NCBI GenBank assembly: GCA_964416315.1
Contig: CAYQDR010000085.1
Span: forward strand, 1 to 21,801
Length of the DNA: 21,801 nucleotides
Direction: 5' to 3'
DNA from: CAYQDR01 sp964416315
Lineage (GTDB): Bacteria > Methylomirabilota > Methylomirabilia > Rokubacteriales > DASRDR01
The first letter of the stretch is position 1, and the number at the start of each line of letters is the position of its first letter. A program made the translations under genes and the position numbers. Under the pieces are notes generated by a model that did not search any database, had not been told where the DNA came from, and worked only from the letters and a program-made list of their open reading frames with translations. Below, one piece after another: positions 12,436 to 21,801 of the stretch.

Positions 12436-13335
12436 TTACGGCAGCGTGAGGAGCTTCACGAGGTCGGCGGTCAGGTCGTAGAGCTGGGCGCAGCCGCTCG
12501 TCCCGCCGACGAGCCCCCCGAGGCGCTTCCGCAGGCCCGCGTCCAGGCGCTGCCCGACCATCTCCCGCACTCGCCCCTGGGCGTCGGAACAGATCCCCAC
12601 GTAGGGGAGCCGCGGCGTGAGCGACCCCGCGTCCAGCACGGTCCCGGCCCCGGGGTCCACGACATACCAGACCTGGAAGGAGTGGACCTCGTCGAACATC
12701 GTGTGGGCCAGCACCCAGTCAGCCGGACGCCGCTCGAGCCGGGCGACCTTCGTCCGGTTGAAGACGCGCGCCGCGCCGCGCGGGGGGTGGTAGAGGACCG
12801 CCTGCATGGGCGTCGTGACGGGCCGCTCGGCGAACAGGCGCTCGGACTCGGGCCGGTAGGCGTAGCAGGAGGACGGCAGGTCCACCCACCCCTGCATGTC
12901 GAGCCGCCAGGCGCCCACCGGCCCCTCGGCGAGGTGGCGCTCGATCACCGTCGACGGCAGCCGCGTGATCTGGCGCGCCAGCCGCGCGATCTCGATCGCG
13001 GCGTCGACGAAATACTGCGCGCCGGCGCGGCCCGCGGCGACCTCCGCCACCCGGCGGGTGAACCCCGCGGTCATCGCGACGCCCGCGAGGCCGCTCATCG
13101 CGTCGCCGAGCGCCGGGTCCACGCGCTCCGCGGGGCCGACGAGGACGCGGCCGCGCGCCTGCCGGATCCCGTACTCGGGCGAGGGCGTCGTCTCCGCGAC
13201 GAGCTCGACGCCGACCCACGGATCCGCGATGCGCACGGTCATGGCGAAGCCCTCGTCGTCGGGCACGTCGATCCAGCCGTGCATGGTGCGCTCGTAGCGG
13301 TCCGCGTCGGCGAGATACGGCGAGGCCAGCGGCAT
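12436..13335 (-). CDS. DUF2889-family protein with internal tandem duplication (299 aa)
   Basis: The C-terminal half carries the DUF2889 pattern: a short C-S-D-A (249-252) region, a V-G-x-x-L-x-A-G-L-R-K-R-L-G-G block (260-274) and G-T-S-G-C282-A-Q-L-Y-D-L, corresponding to the G-C-T-H-L motif of the family. The N-terminal half repeats the layout. H19-G-W-I-D-V-P-D parallels Q148-G-W-V-D-L-P-S, and G85, G91 and G105 line up with G261, G267 and G281 at identical spacing. The motif cysteine is A106 in the first copy. No signal peptide or membrane segment is seen. The family function is not known to me. It is the last gene of the csoR-copA-hutH run, 17 bases after hutH, with a G-rich ribosome binding site before the ATG. 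Confidence 0.78.
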   Translation of the reverse strand: MPLASPYLADADRYERTMHGWIDVPDDEGFAMTVRIADPWVGVELVAETTPSPEYGIRQARGRVLVGPAERVDPALGDAMSGLAGVAMTAGFTRRVAEVAAGRAGAQYFVDAAIEIARLARQITRLPSTVIERHLAEGPVGAWRLDMQGWVDLPSSCYAYRPESERLFAERPVTTPMQAVLYHPPRGAARVFNRTKVARLERRPADWVLAHTMFDEVHSFQVWYVVDPGAGTVLDAGSLTPRLPYVGICSDAQGRVREMVGQRLDAGLRKRLGGLVGGTSGCAQLYDLTADLVKLLTLP

Positions 13336-13352
13336 GGTGGTCCCCCCGGGCC

Positions 13353-14879
13353 TCACTCGAGCGCGCCCACGGCCGCCTCGACGGCGTCGAGGAGGCTCCC
13401 GTCCTCGACCAGCGCGAGCCCCGCGGCGAGGTCCGCGTGGATCGCGCGGTCGTCTCCGAGCGGCGGGACGCGCGCCCGCACCGCCGCGCGCGCCGCCGCG
13501 CTGCCGCGTCCGGGCCGGAGCGGGCCGCGCAGGTCGAGCCCCTGGGCGGCGCAGACTCCTTCGATCGCCAGCACGCCGCGGACGCGCGTGAGGACCTCGC
13601 GGCACTTCCGGACCGCCGCGGCCCCCATCGGCACGAAGTCCTCCTGGTTGCCGGAGGTCGGGATCGAGTCGGCCGACGCCGGGTGGGCGAGGGTTTTGAC
13701 CTCGGAGGCCAGCGCCGCCGCCTGGTACTGGGCGAGCATGTAGCCGGACTGGAGCCCACCCGTCGGGGCGAGGAAGGCCGGCAGCTCGGAGACCAGCGGA
13801 TTGACGAGGCGGTCGATCCGCCGCTCGGCGATCCCCGCGAGGTAGCCGAGCCCGATCGCGAGAGTGTCGAAGACCAGCGCGAGCGGCTGGCCGTGGAAGT
13901 TCCCGCCCATGAGGACGTGCCCATCGTCGGGGAAGACGAGCGGGTTGTCGGTGACGCTCTGGAGCTCGCGCGCGAGGATCGCGCGGGCGAACGCGTGCGC
14001 CTCCCGGGCGGCCCCGTGGACCTGCGGCACGCAGCGCAGGCTGTAGGCATCCTGGACGCGCTGACAGTCGGCATGCGAGGCGATGATCTCGCTCCCGGCG
14101 GTCAGCCGCCGGACGTTGGCGGCCGCCGCCACCTGGCCCGGATGGGCCCGGAGGGCGTGGAGGCGCGCGTCGGCGGCCGCGTTCGTCCCCATGAGCGCCT
14201 CGAGGCTCATGCTCCCCGTCACGTCGGCGAGCCGGAGCGTCGCCCACGCGTCGGCGAGCACGAGGGCGCCGATGCCCGTCATCTGGTGGGTCCCGTTGAG
14301 CAGGGCGAGGCCCTCCTTGGCCTCGAGGGCGAGCGGGGCCAGCCCGACGGCCGCGAGGGCGGCCGCGCCGGGCAGGCGCCGCCCGTCCGCCCAGGCCTCG
14401 CCCTCCCCGACGAGCACGAGCGCCGCGTGGGCCAGCGGGATGAGATCCCCCGAGGCGCCCAGCGAGCCCCACTCCGGCACGACCGGCGCGAGACCGCGGT
14501 TCAGACACTCGACGAGAAGGCGGATCAGCCCGGGCCGGACCCCCGAGTGGCCGCGGGCGAGCGAGGCGGCGAGACAGCACCACATCGCCCGCGTCTCGGC
14601 CACGCCCATCGCGGGCCCGAGGCCCGCGGCGTGGCTCCGGAGGAGGTTGAGCTGGAGTGCCTGGCGGTCGGCCACGGGGATCGGCGTGTCCTTGAGCTTC
14701 CCGACCCCGGTCGTGATGCCGTAGACCGGCGCGTCGGCCGCCGCCACGCGCTCGACGAACGCCCGGCCCGCGGCCACCCGTCGCTCGGCGTCGCCCGGGA
14801 ACGCGACGCGCCAGCCCGCCCGCGCCACGCCGACCACGTCCTCGGGCGAAAGCGCGCCGCCGAGGGCGACGGTCTTCAT
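13353..14879 (-). CDS. hutH: Histidine ammonia-lyase
   Basis: The 508-residue protein has the MIO cofactor triad A142-S143-G144 inside G-S-L-G-A-S-G-D-L. Residues equivalent to the Pseudomonas HutH active site are present: Y53, H83 (R-S-H-A-A-G), N195 (L-L-N-G-T-H-Q), Q276, Y279, R282, F328 and E413. H83 and E413 favour histidine over tyrosine or phenylalanine. The reaction gives trans-urocanate and ammonia. Two sites differ from the HutH pattern I know best: Q377 in G-L-Q-S-G (usually Asn) and F415 in N-Q-E-D-F (usually His). The ATG overlaps the stop of the upstream membrane-protein gene by four bases, so it is translated from the copper operon mRNA. No hutU or hutI is adjacent. Cytosolic. 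Confidence 0.9.
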   Translation of the reverse strand: MKTVALGGALSPEDVVGVARAGWRVAFPGDAERRVAAGRAFVERVAAADAPVYGITTGVGKLKDTPIPVADRQALQLNLLRSHAAGLGPAMGVAETRAMWCCLAASLARGHSGVRPGLIRLLVECLNRGLAPVVPEWGSLGASGDLIPLAHAALVLVGEGEAWADGRRLPGAAALAAVGLAPLALEAKEGLALLNGTHQMTGIGALVLADAWATLRLADVTGSMSLEALMGTNAAADARLHALRAHPGQVAAAANVRRLTAGSEIIASHADCQRVQDAYSLRCVPQVHGAAREAHAFARAILARELQSVTDNPLVFPDDGHVLMGGNFHGQPLALVFDTLAIGLGYLAGIAERRIDRLVNPLVSELPAFLAPTGGLQSGYMLAQYQAAALASEVKTLAHPASADSIPTSGNQEDFVPMGAAAVRKCREVLTRVRGVLAIEGVCAAQGLDLRGPLRPGRGSAAARAAVRARVPPLGDDRAIHADLAAGLALVEDGSLLDAVEAAVGALE

Positions 14880-16407
14880 GCGGACTCCCGCCGGGCCAGG
14901 GCGCCGATGCGGAGGCCCAGGTAGGCGGCCGAGGTCCCGGCCACGAGCGCCAGGGGGAACCAGGCCCAGAGGTCCCCGGCCGGCACCCCGCGGCCGTGGA
15001 GCAGCGCAGCCACGGGGTTGTGGACGGCATAGGCGAGGGTGATCGCAAGCGCCCCGCCCGCCGCGAACCGCCACCCGAGCGGCCAGGCCCGCGGCGCGAG
15101 GGCCAGGACCCCGTCCAGCGCGAGGGCCGGCACGAGGTAGAGCGGCGGCAGGAGCGGCACCGTCCGCCCGAGGGCCGGCAGGAAGGCGAGGCTCACGCCG
15201 ACGCGCACGAGCCACGCGACGAGCGCCGCCACCGACGCCGTGCCGGGGCCCCCGAGCCGCGTCGCGCCCGCCAGCACGAGCACCGCGAGCACCGTCACGA
15301 ACAGCGGATAGAGCCCGCGCGGGCGGGCCAGCAGGACGTGCCAGCGCTCCAGCACCACGAACTCGGACTCCAGCACGAAGATCCCGACGATCAGGAGCGC
15401 CGCCGCGGCCAGCATCACGACCGCCACCCGGGCGCCGAGGCGGGGGAGACGGTCCGCGTGGAGGAGGGCGAGGCCGAGCATCGAGGCCGCCGACCCGAAG
15501 AGGAGGAGCAGATGCGGCGGCGACCAGATCGAGACGTCGAGCCCGAAGAGGCCGTGCCACGCCTCGTCGAACGGCGCGGAGGCGAGCGCGGCCCCGCCCG
15601 CCGCGAGCGCGAAGCGGAGGCCCCGGTGCTCGCGGAGCGCGCGGCACGGGCCCCCGCCGGCGAGCGCGATCGAGGCGAGGACGGAGACGACGATCGCGAG
15701 GATCCCGCTGTAGATCAGCAGGTGCGGCGGGCTCCAGAACGTCTCGCGGCCCTGGTCCACGTGCCAGGCGACGTCCCAGTAGGCGCCGAGGGGCCCGGCG
15801 AGCGCCCCGGCGATCGCCACCGCCACGAGCGCCCCCGGCAGCGCGAGCGCGGTGCCCCGGGGGGGCGCCGGGAGCGGGCGCCGCGCGAGGAGGCCGGCGC
15901 CGAGGACGAGGGCCCCCACGAGCCCGCTCCAGACCAGGTGGTCGAGCCAGGGGCGAGGCGTCAGCGGGCCCGCCTTCCGGAATCCGAGCCGCCGCGGCGC
16001 GGGCGTCGCGTCCGCCCGGGCGCCGGGCCGCGCCGTGAACGCGATATCGGCGATGAGGGGCCGCGGGCCGCCCTCGACCCGGACGACGCCTTGCCAGAGC
16101 CCGGCCGCGCCGTCCACGGCGACGCGGCCCGCGTAGACCCCGGGCCCCTGGGGTTCGAGCGGGACGTTCAGCCGCCGCACGAAGCCGTGGAAGACCTCGG
16201 CGCGGACGCGGAGCCCGGACGCCGGCTCCCCGTCCGGCCGGCGGATCTCGACCTGGACGACCGGACCCGGCGAGGGCGGGCTGACGGCGGGGAGGAGGAC
16301 GACGCCGCGGAGCGAGGCGTCGGACGCGACGTGCGAGGCTCCCGCGGGGGCCGGTGCGGCGCCGAGCGCCCCGAGGACGAGGGCGGCGACGAGCGCCCGC
16401 CGTCGGC

Positions 16408-16411
<4 letters not shown>
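14876..16411 (-). CDS. Polytopic membrane protein with N-terminal FixH/YtkA-like periplasmic domain (511 aa)
   Basis: A signal sequence (1-25, ending A-G-A-S) is followed by a beta-rich domain (about 40-130). Its P-L-E-P-Q-G-P-G-V-Y-A-G-R-V (85-97) and G-L-W-Q-G-V-V-R-V (104-112) resemble FixH/YtkA-type domains. The remainder (about 157-505) holds roughly ten hydrophobic helices. Two copies of a motif stand out: D213-V-A-W-H217 with W226-S-P-P-H-L-L232, and D282-E-A-W-H286 with W296-S-P-P-H-L-L302. The four histidines near membrane boundaries could bind a metal or haem. GTG at 16411 overlaps the copA stop by four bases and suits the signal peptide; the frame is open further upstream but that part would lie inside copA. 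Placement after copA suggests a role in copper handling or oxidase assembly, by inference. Confidence 0.78.
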
Positions 16412-18912
<2,501 letters not shown>

Positions 18913-18915
18913 CGC

Positions 18916-19755
18916 TCAGCCCGGAAGGAGCCCCGCGGCGCGCCCGACCAGGACGAGGCCCCAGCCGATCAGGGCCGCGCTCGCGACGCGCCCGAGCAGC
19001 ACCCCCGCCGGCGCCGCCTTCTCGAGGAGCACGAGCGCCGCGATGGCGGCCACCCAGAGGAGGTTCATGACGCCGGTCACGAAGAGCAGCCCCATCAAGA
19101 CCCAGCAGCAGCCGAGGCAGTAGGCGCCGTGCCGGACCCCCATCCCGAGGGCGCCCGCCGCGCCGTCCCGCCAGTGGGTCATGAAGAACCCGAGCGGGCT
19201 CCGGCAGCGGGCCAGGCAGACCGCCTTCAGCGGGCTGAGCTGGTAGACGCCGGCGAGCAGGAGGAGCGCGCCCCCGAGGAGCGGGCTCGTCGTCCGCAAG
19301 GCCGGCGACAGGAGCGCCCCTGCGTTGAGGCCCCACTGGGCGAGCGCCGCCCCGACGCTGAAGCCGCCCCACACGGCGAGGTAGCCGAGGAGGAAGACGG
19401 TCGTCGGGACCGCCACCCCGCCCTGCTCGTGGCGCTTCCGGTTGACCGCGGCGAAGAGCAGGATGACGGGCGCGGCGGCCGGCAGCATCATGCCGACCAT
19501 CATGACGGCCCACATGGCGACCGTGAACAGCAGGTCCGCTCCGCTCCACGGCGCGAGCGCCGGGCCCATGCCCGGCGTGCCGGCCATCGCGGCGCCCGGG
19601 ACCCCGCCCGCCATCGTGCGCTGCAGATGGAGCAGATACGCCCACGCGCCCAGCGTGAGCGCGGCCAGGCCCGTCCAGACGAGCGCCCGCTCCCGGCCCA
19701 GGAGGGCCGCGACCCGGTCTGTGCGGCCGCCGGTGGGGATCGCCATGGGGGTCAC
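18916..19755 (-). CDS. DUF2182 membrane protein, predicted metal-binding
   Basis: The 279-residue integral membrane protein has about six or seven helices. DUF2182 hallmarks are A-M-W-A-V-M-M-V-G-M-M-L-P (80-92), L-S-P-L-K-x-x-C180-L-x-x-C184-R-S-P (173-187), T-H-W-R-D-G (193-198) and H-G-x-Y-C213-L-G-C216-C217-W (209-218). The cysteines and methionines are plausible soft-metal ligands and fit its place between csoR and copA. GTG at 19755 overlaps the csoR stop by four bases; an in-frame ATG at 19746 is the alternative. Family members are often described as predicted metal-binding membrane proteins without tested function. A role in copper uptake, sensing or export support is inference from context. 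Confidence 0.87.
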   Translation of the reverse strand: MTPMAIPTGGRTDRVAALLGRERALVWTGLAALTLGAWAYLLHLQRTMAGGVPGAAMAGTPGMGPALAPWSGADLLFTVAMWAVMMVGMMLPAAAPVILLFAAVNRKRHEQGGVAVPTTVFLLGYLAVWGGFSVGAALAQWGLNAGALLSPALRTTSPLLGGALLLLAGVYQLSPLKAVCLARCRSPLGFFMTHWRDGAAGALGMGVRHGAYCLGCCWVLMGLLFVTGVMNLLWVAAIAALVLLEKAAPAGVLLGRVASAALIGWGLVLVGRAAGLLPG

Positions 19756-20030
19756 CGCCCGTTGAGGCGGGCGAGGACCTCGAGCAGCTCCGTGACCTTG
19801 CGGTCACGCGCCTGCCGGCTCCCCGAGCGGACGGCGTCGACCACGCAGCGCTCGACGTGGCTCCCGAGCAGGAGCCGGCCGACCTCCTGGAGGGCCGCGC
19901 GCGCCGCCGCGACCTGGTGGAGGACGTCCACGCAGTAGGCGTCCCCCTCCACCATGCGCTGGAGGCCACGGATCTGCCCCTCGATCCGGCGGAGGCGGCG
20001 CCGGAGGGTCGCTCGATCGGCTCGCGTCAT
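19752..20030 (-). CDS. csoR: CsoR-family copper-sensing repressor
   Basis: From ATG at 20030 the protein has 92 residues, the usual all-helical CsoR/RcnR size. R-R-L-R-R-I-E-G-Q-I-R-G-L-Q-R-M (11-26) is the DNA-facing helix. The metal site is C33 (D-A-Y-C), H58 (S-H-V) and C62 (E-R-C), the Cys-His-Cys set that in CsoR binds Cu(I) and releases DNA. FrmR or RcnR members would show different residues. The frame is open to 20090, but that segment would cover the operator and promoter (20037-20080), so the shorter form is preferred. It is the first gene of the six-gene leftward operon and is expected to repress it until copper rises. Confidence 0.92.
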   Translation of the reverse strand: MTRADRATLRRRLRRIEGQIRGLQRMVEGDAYCVDVLHQVAAARAALQEVGRLLLGSHVERCVVDAVRSGSRQARDRKVTELLEVLARLNGR

Positions 20031-20036
20031 CGCCAG

Positions 20037-20053
20037 ATACCCACGGGGGGTAT
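20037..20053. promoter_or_regulatory. CsoR-type operator
   Basis: ATACCC-acggg-GGGTAT is an inverted repeat with a central G-run, the form expected for CsoR-family operators (A/T ends, TACC...GGTA arms, G/C tract). It covers the predicted transcription start and the edge of the -10 box of the csoR promoter, seven bases before the csoR ATG. Bound repressor would block RNA polymerase. Confidence 0.8.
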
Positions 20054-20080
20054 GATGCCCCGGCCGGGGGCGGCTGTCAA
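20052..20080 (-). promoter_or_regulatory. Sigma70-type promoter of the csoR-copA-hutH operon
   Basis: On the minus strand a perfect TTGACA (20080-20075) is followed by a 17-base GC-only spacer and CATCAT (20057-20052), four of six -10 positions. The start is expected near 20045, inside the CsoR-type operator, leaving about 15 bases of leader. No other good promoter was seen between here and the end of the operon at 12436. Confidence 0.7.
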
Positions 20081-20134
20081 CCGGACCCACGGGCCGGCAC
20101 TAGGAGCTCGTCTCGGTATGGTGTTCCGCTCCGA

Positions 20135-20202
20135 GCGCCGGCTTTGCCGGCGCAACCCCTCCCGGGGGGAGGATCCGGAAGGGGGGCGGAGCCCCCCTCC
20201 GG
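20135..20202. repeat. Three consecutive hairpins between rng and csoR
   Basis: Read from rng outward there are three hairpins. The first is a 12-bp stem with one bulged A and a three-base loop (20202-20175, CCGG plus a G6/C6 run). The second is a 6-bp stem (20172-20158, GGGAGG/CCTCCC). The third is an 8-bp stem GCGCCGGC-ttt-GCCGGCGC (20153-20135). None has a T-run. They resemble REP/BIME-type palindromic clusters and could shield the 3' end of rng mRNA or reduce read-through into csoR. Confidence 0.6.
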
Positions 20203-20207
20203 GTCGA

Positions 20208-21725
20208 CTAGCGAGTGATGATCTCGTACTCGTCCTTGTGGAGCGACTGGACGGCCTGGAGGGTCACCTTCCGCTGGATCCGACGCTGCAGCACCTCGAG
20301 CCCCTCGGCCTCCTCGTCCTCGAAGTGCGCCGCCATCTCGGGGTTGACCCGGATCAGCACCTCCTGGCCGCCGACGTCCGCGGCCGCCACCTGGACCTTC
20401 CGATAGATCTCGGCCGTGATCGCCGGGGCCGACTTCACCGCGCCCGTGCCCTTGCAGGTCGGGCAGTGCTGCATGAGGAGCGACTGGAGGCCTTGGCGGA
20501 CGCGCTTCCGCGTCATCTCCACCAGCCCGAGTTCCGAGATCTCGAGGACGTTGGTCCGCGACTTGTCCTCGGCCAGGGCGCGGTTGAGCGCCCGGAAGAC
20601 CTGCTGCCGGTGGTCCTCGCGCTCCATGTCGATGAAGTCGATGATGATGATCCCGCCCAGGTCCCGGAGCCGGATCTGGCGCACGACCTCGTTGACGGCC
20701 TCGAGGTTGATCTTGAGAATCGTCTCCTCGAAGTCGCGCTTGCCGACGTACTTGCCCGTGTTGACGTCGATCGACACGAGCGCCTCGGTCTGGTCGATCA
20801 CGAGGTAGCCCCCCGACTTGAGCCACACCCGGCGCCGGAGGGCCTTCTCGATCTCCTTCTCGATGCCGCGGGCCTCGAACACCGGCGCCGGCTCCTCGTA
20901 CAGCCGGATCCGATGGGCCAGCGTCGGAACGAGGCTCCGGGCATAGTCGAGCGCACGCCGGTACTCCTCGCCGGCGTCGACGAGGATCTCCTCGACGTCG
21001 GGCGTGAAGAGGTCCCGGATCACCCGGAAGATCAGGTCGCCCTCCTCGTGGAGCAGCGAGCGCGGCGGGGCCTGGGCAAAGCGCGTCTGGATCTGCCCCC
21101 ACAGGCGCTGCAGGAACTCGACGTCCGCGGCGAATTCCTCCTCGCCCTTGCCCTCCGCGACCGTCCGCACGATCAGCCCACCGCCTCCCGACGGGCGCAT
21201 CGCCTTGACGAGGGCACGCAGGCGGTCGCGCTCGGCGGCGTCCCGGATGCGGCGGGAGACACCGAGGTGGGTGACCTGCGGCATGTACACCAGGTACCGG
21301 CCCGGCAGGCTGATGAACGAGGTGATCCGCGCGCCCTTGGTGCCGAGGGACTCCTTGGAGACCTGGACGAGGAGCTCCTGACCCTTGCGCAGGAGGTCCT
21401 CGATCGGCGCGGCCTCCCGGCGCTCCCGCTCCGTCGCCTCCTCCAGCTCGATGTCCGCCTCGTCCTCGGCGAGCATGAGGCGCTCGTACTCGCCGACGTT
21501 GGCGGTGAAGTCGCCCGCGAAGAGGAAGGCGTCCTTGGTCAGGCCGACGTCCACGAACGCGGCCTGCATCCCGGGGAGGACGTTGGTTACGACGCCCTTG
21601 TAGACGTTGCCGACGATGGAGCGCCGGCGCTTCCGCTCGAGCGACAGATCCGTGAGGAGGCCGTTCTCGAGGACGGCCACCCGCGTCTCGCTGATGCCCG
21701 CGTCGATGACGATCTGACGTGCCAT
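20208..21725 (-). CDS. rng: Ribonuclease G/E family endoribonuclease
   Basis: The 505-residue length and the lack of a long C-terminal scaffold fit RNase G rather than full RNase E. The S1 domain spans about 35-130 (G-N-V-Y-K-G-V-V, M-Q-A-A-F-V-D-V-G), with a charged acidic insertion (about 84-110) between its strands. The Mg2+-binding catalytic aspartates are D320 in S-I-D-V-N-T-G and D363 in I-I-D-F-I-D-M, matching D303 and D346 of E. coli RNase E. C421-P-T-C424 is the zinc link that joins dimers. The enzyme cuts single-stranded A/U-rich RNA, matures 16S rRNA and starts mRNA decay. The ATG at 21725 begins the conserved M-A-R-Q-I-V-I-D; GGAGCG upstream is a possible ribosome binding site. 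Confidence 0.93.
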   Translation of the reverse strand: MARQIVIDAGISETRVAVLENGLLTDLSLERKRRRSIVGNVYKGVVTNVLPGMQAAFVDVGLTKDAFLFAGDFTANVGEYERLMLAEDEADIELEEATERERREAAPIEDLLRKGQELLVQVSKESLGTKGARITSFISLPGRYLVYMPQVTHLGVSRRIRDAAERDRLRALVKAMRPSGGGGLIVRTVAEGKGEEEFAADVEFLQRLWGQIQTRFAQAPPRSLLHEEGDLIFRVIRDLFTPDVEEILVDAGEEYRRALDYARSLVPTLAHRIRLYEEPAPVFEARGIEKEIEKALRRRVWLKSGGYLVIDQTEALVSIDVNTGKYVGKRDFEETILKINLEAVNEVVRQIRLRDLGGIIIIDFIDMEREDHRQQVFRALNRALAEDKSRTNVLEISELGLVEMTRKRVRQGLQSLLMQHCPTCKGTGAVKSAPAITAEIYRKVQVAAADVGGQEVLIRVNPEMAAHFEDEEAEGLEVLQRRIQRKVTLQAVQSLHKDEYEIITR

Positions 21726-21801
21726 GTGAGGGTCGCTCCGGCCGGTCGCGCGTCCCGCGCCCGGGCGCTCGCCCGCCGCGCGCGCGCGCCCGGTCGGGGG
21801 C
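21726..21801. other. GC-rich sequence upstream of rng, no gene visible
   Basis: The 76 bases before the rng start are almost entirely G and C, with alternating CG runs. No promoter boxes and no stop codon in any minus-strand frame are seen. The end of an upstream gene reaching into the window can therefore be neither shown nor excluded. Confidence 0.4.

Noticed and set aside
20031..20090. N-terminal extension of csoR to a start at 20090
   Set aside because: The extension would be encoded by the promoter and operator, and CsoR proteins normally begin close to the R-R-L-R-R-I-E-G helix.

Overview
This is a very GC-rich bacterial chromosomal window (roughly 70% G+C by eye). It is densely coded, with many GTG starts and 1-4 base gene overlaps. 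Lipoprotein and periplasmic signal peptides, a multihaem cytochrome c related to alternative complex III, RNase G and a CsoR/CopA copper system fit a free-living, respiring, probably diderm bacterium. The feel is that of soil or sediment lineages such as Candidatus Rokubacteria or Methylomirabilota, but nothing in the window fixes the taxon. Nearly all genes are on the minus strand; only ftcD and a lipoprotein gene are on plus.

Layout. (A) 1-350 is the N-terminal part of an AlbA_2/Schlafen-type protein in DNA of much lower GC (about 56%), likely a transferred accessory gene, with a 12-bp palindrome just upstream of it. (B) 514-5584, read leftwards: a D-glutamate cyclase-like protein, a glutamate-1-semialdehyde aminomutase-like class III aminotransferase, a small acidic unknown protein, a hexahaem cytochrome (class I domain fused to an ActA-like pentahaem domain), a class V aminotransferase-like PLP enzyme, and a small cupin with its own promoter. 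(C) 5647-10338, read leftwards, looks like one operon: a HypE/PurM-like AIR-synthase-fold protein, a YwrD-like gamma-glutamyltransferase, a CBS-pair protein, a CitE-like lyase and a small secreted protein. (D) ftcD (glutamate formimidoyltransferase) diverges from operon C and may be leaderless. It is followed by a lipoprotein gene with a structured leader and a textbook intrinsic terminator. (E) 20030-12436, read leftwards: a tightly packed six-gene operon, csoR - DUF2182 membrane protein - copA - FixH-like/polytopic membrane protein - hutH - DUF2889. It starts at a sigma70-type promoter (TTGACA-17-CATCAT) overlapped by a CsoR-type inverted repeat. (F) rng (RNase G/E) at the right end, separated from csoR by three consecutive hairpins.

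The most interesting unit is E. A copper-sensing repressor with a complete Cys-His-Cys site appears to control its own gene, a Cu+ P-type ATPase, two poorly known membrane proteins and, without any transcriptional break, a histidine ammonia-lyase with all expected catalytic residues and a DUF2889 protein that is an internal tandem duplication. A link between copper and histidine, itself a copper ligand, is an inference that expression data could test. Several other genes (ftcD, gamma-glutamyltransferase, D-glutamate cyclase, the GSA-type aminotransferase) also handle glutamate or glutamyl compounds, so the window has a loose histidine/glutamate theme.
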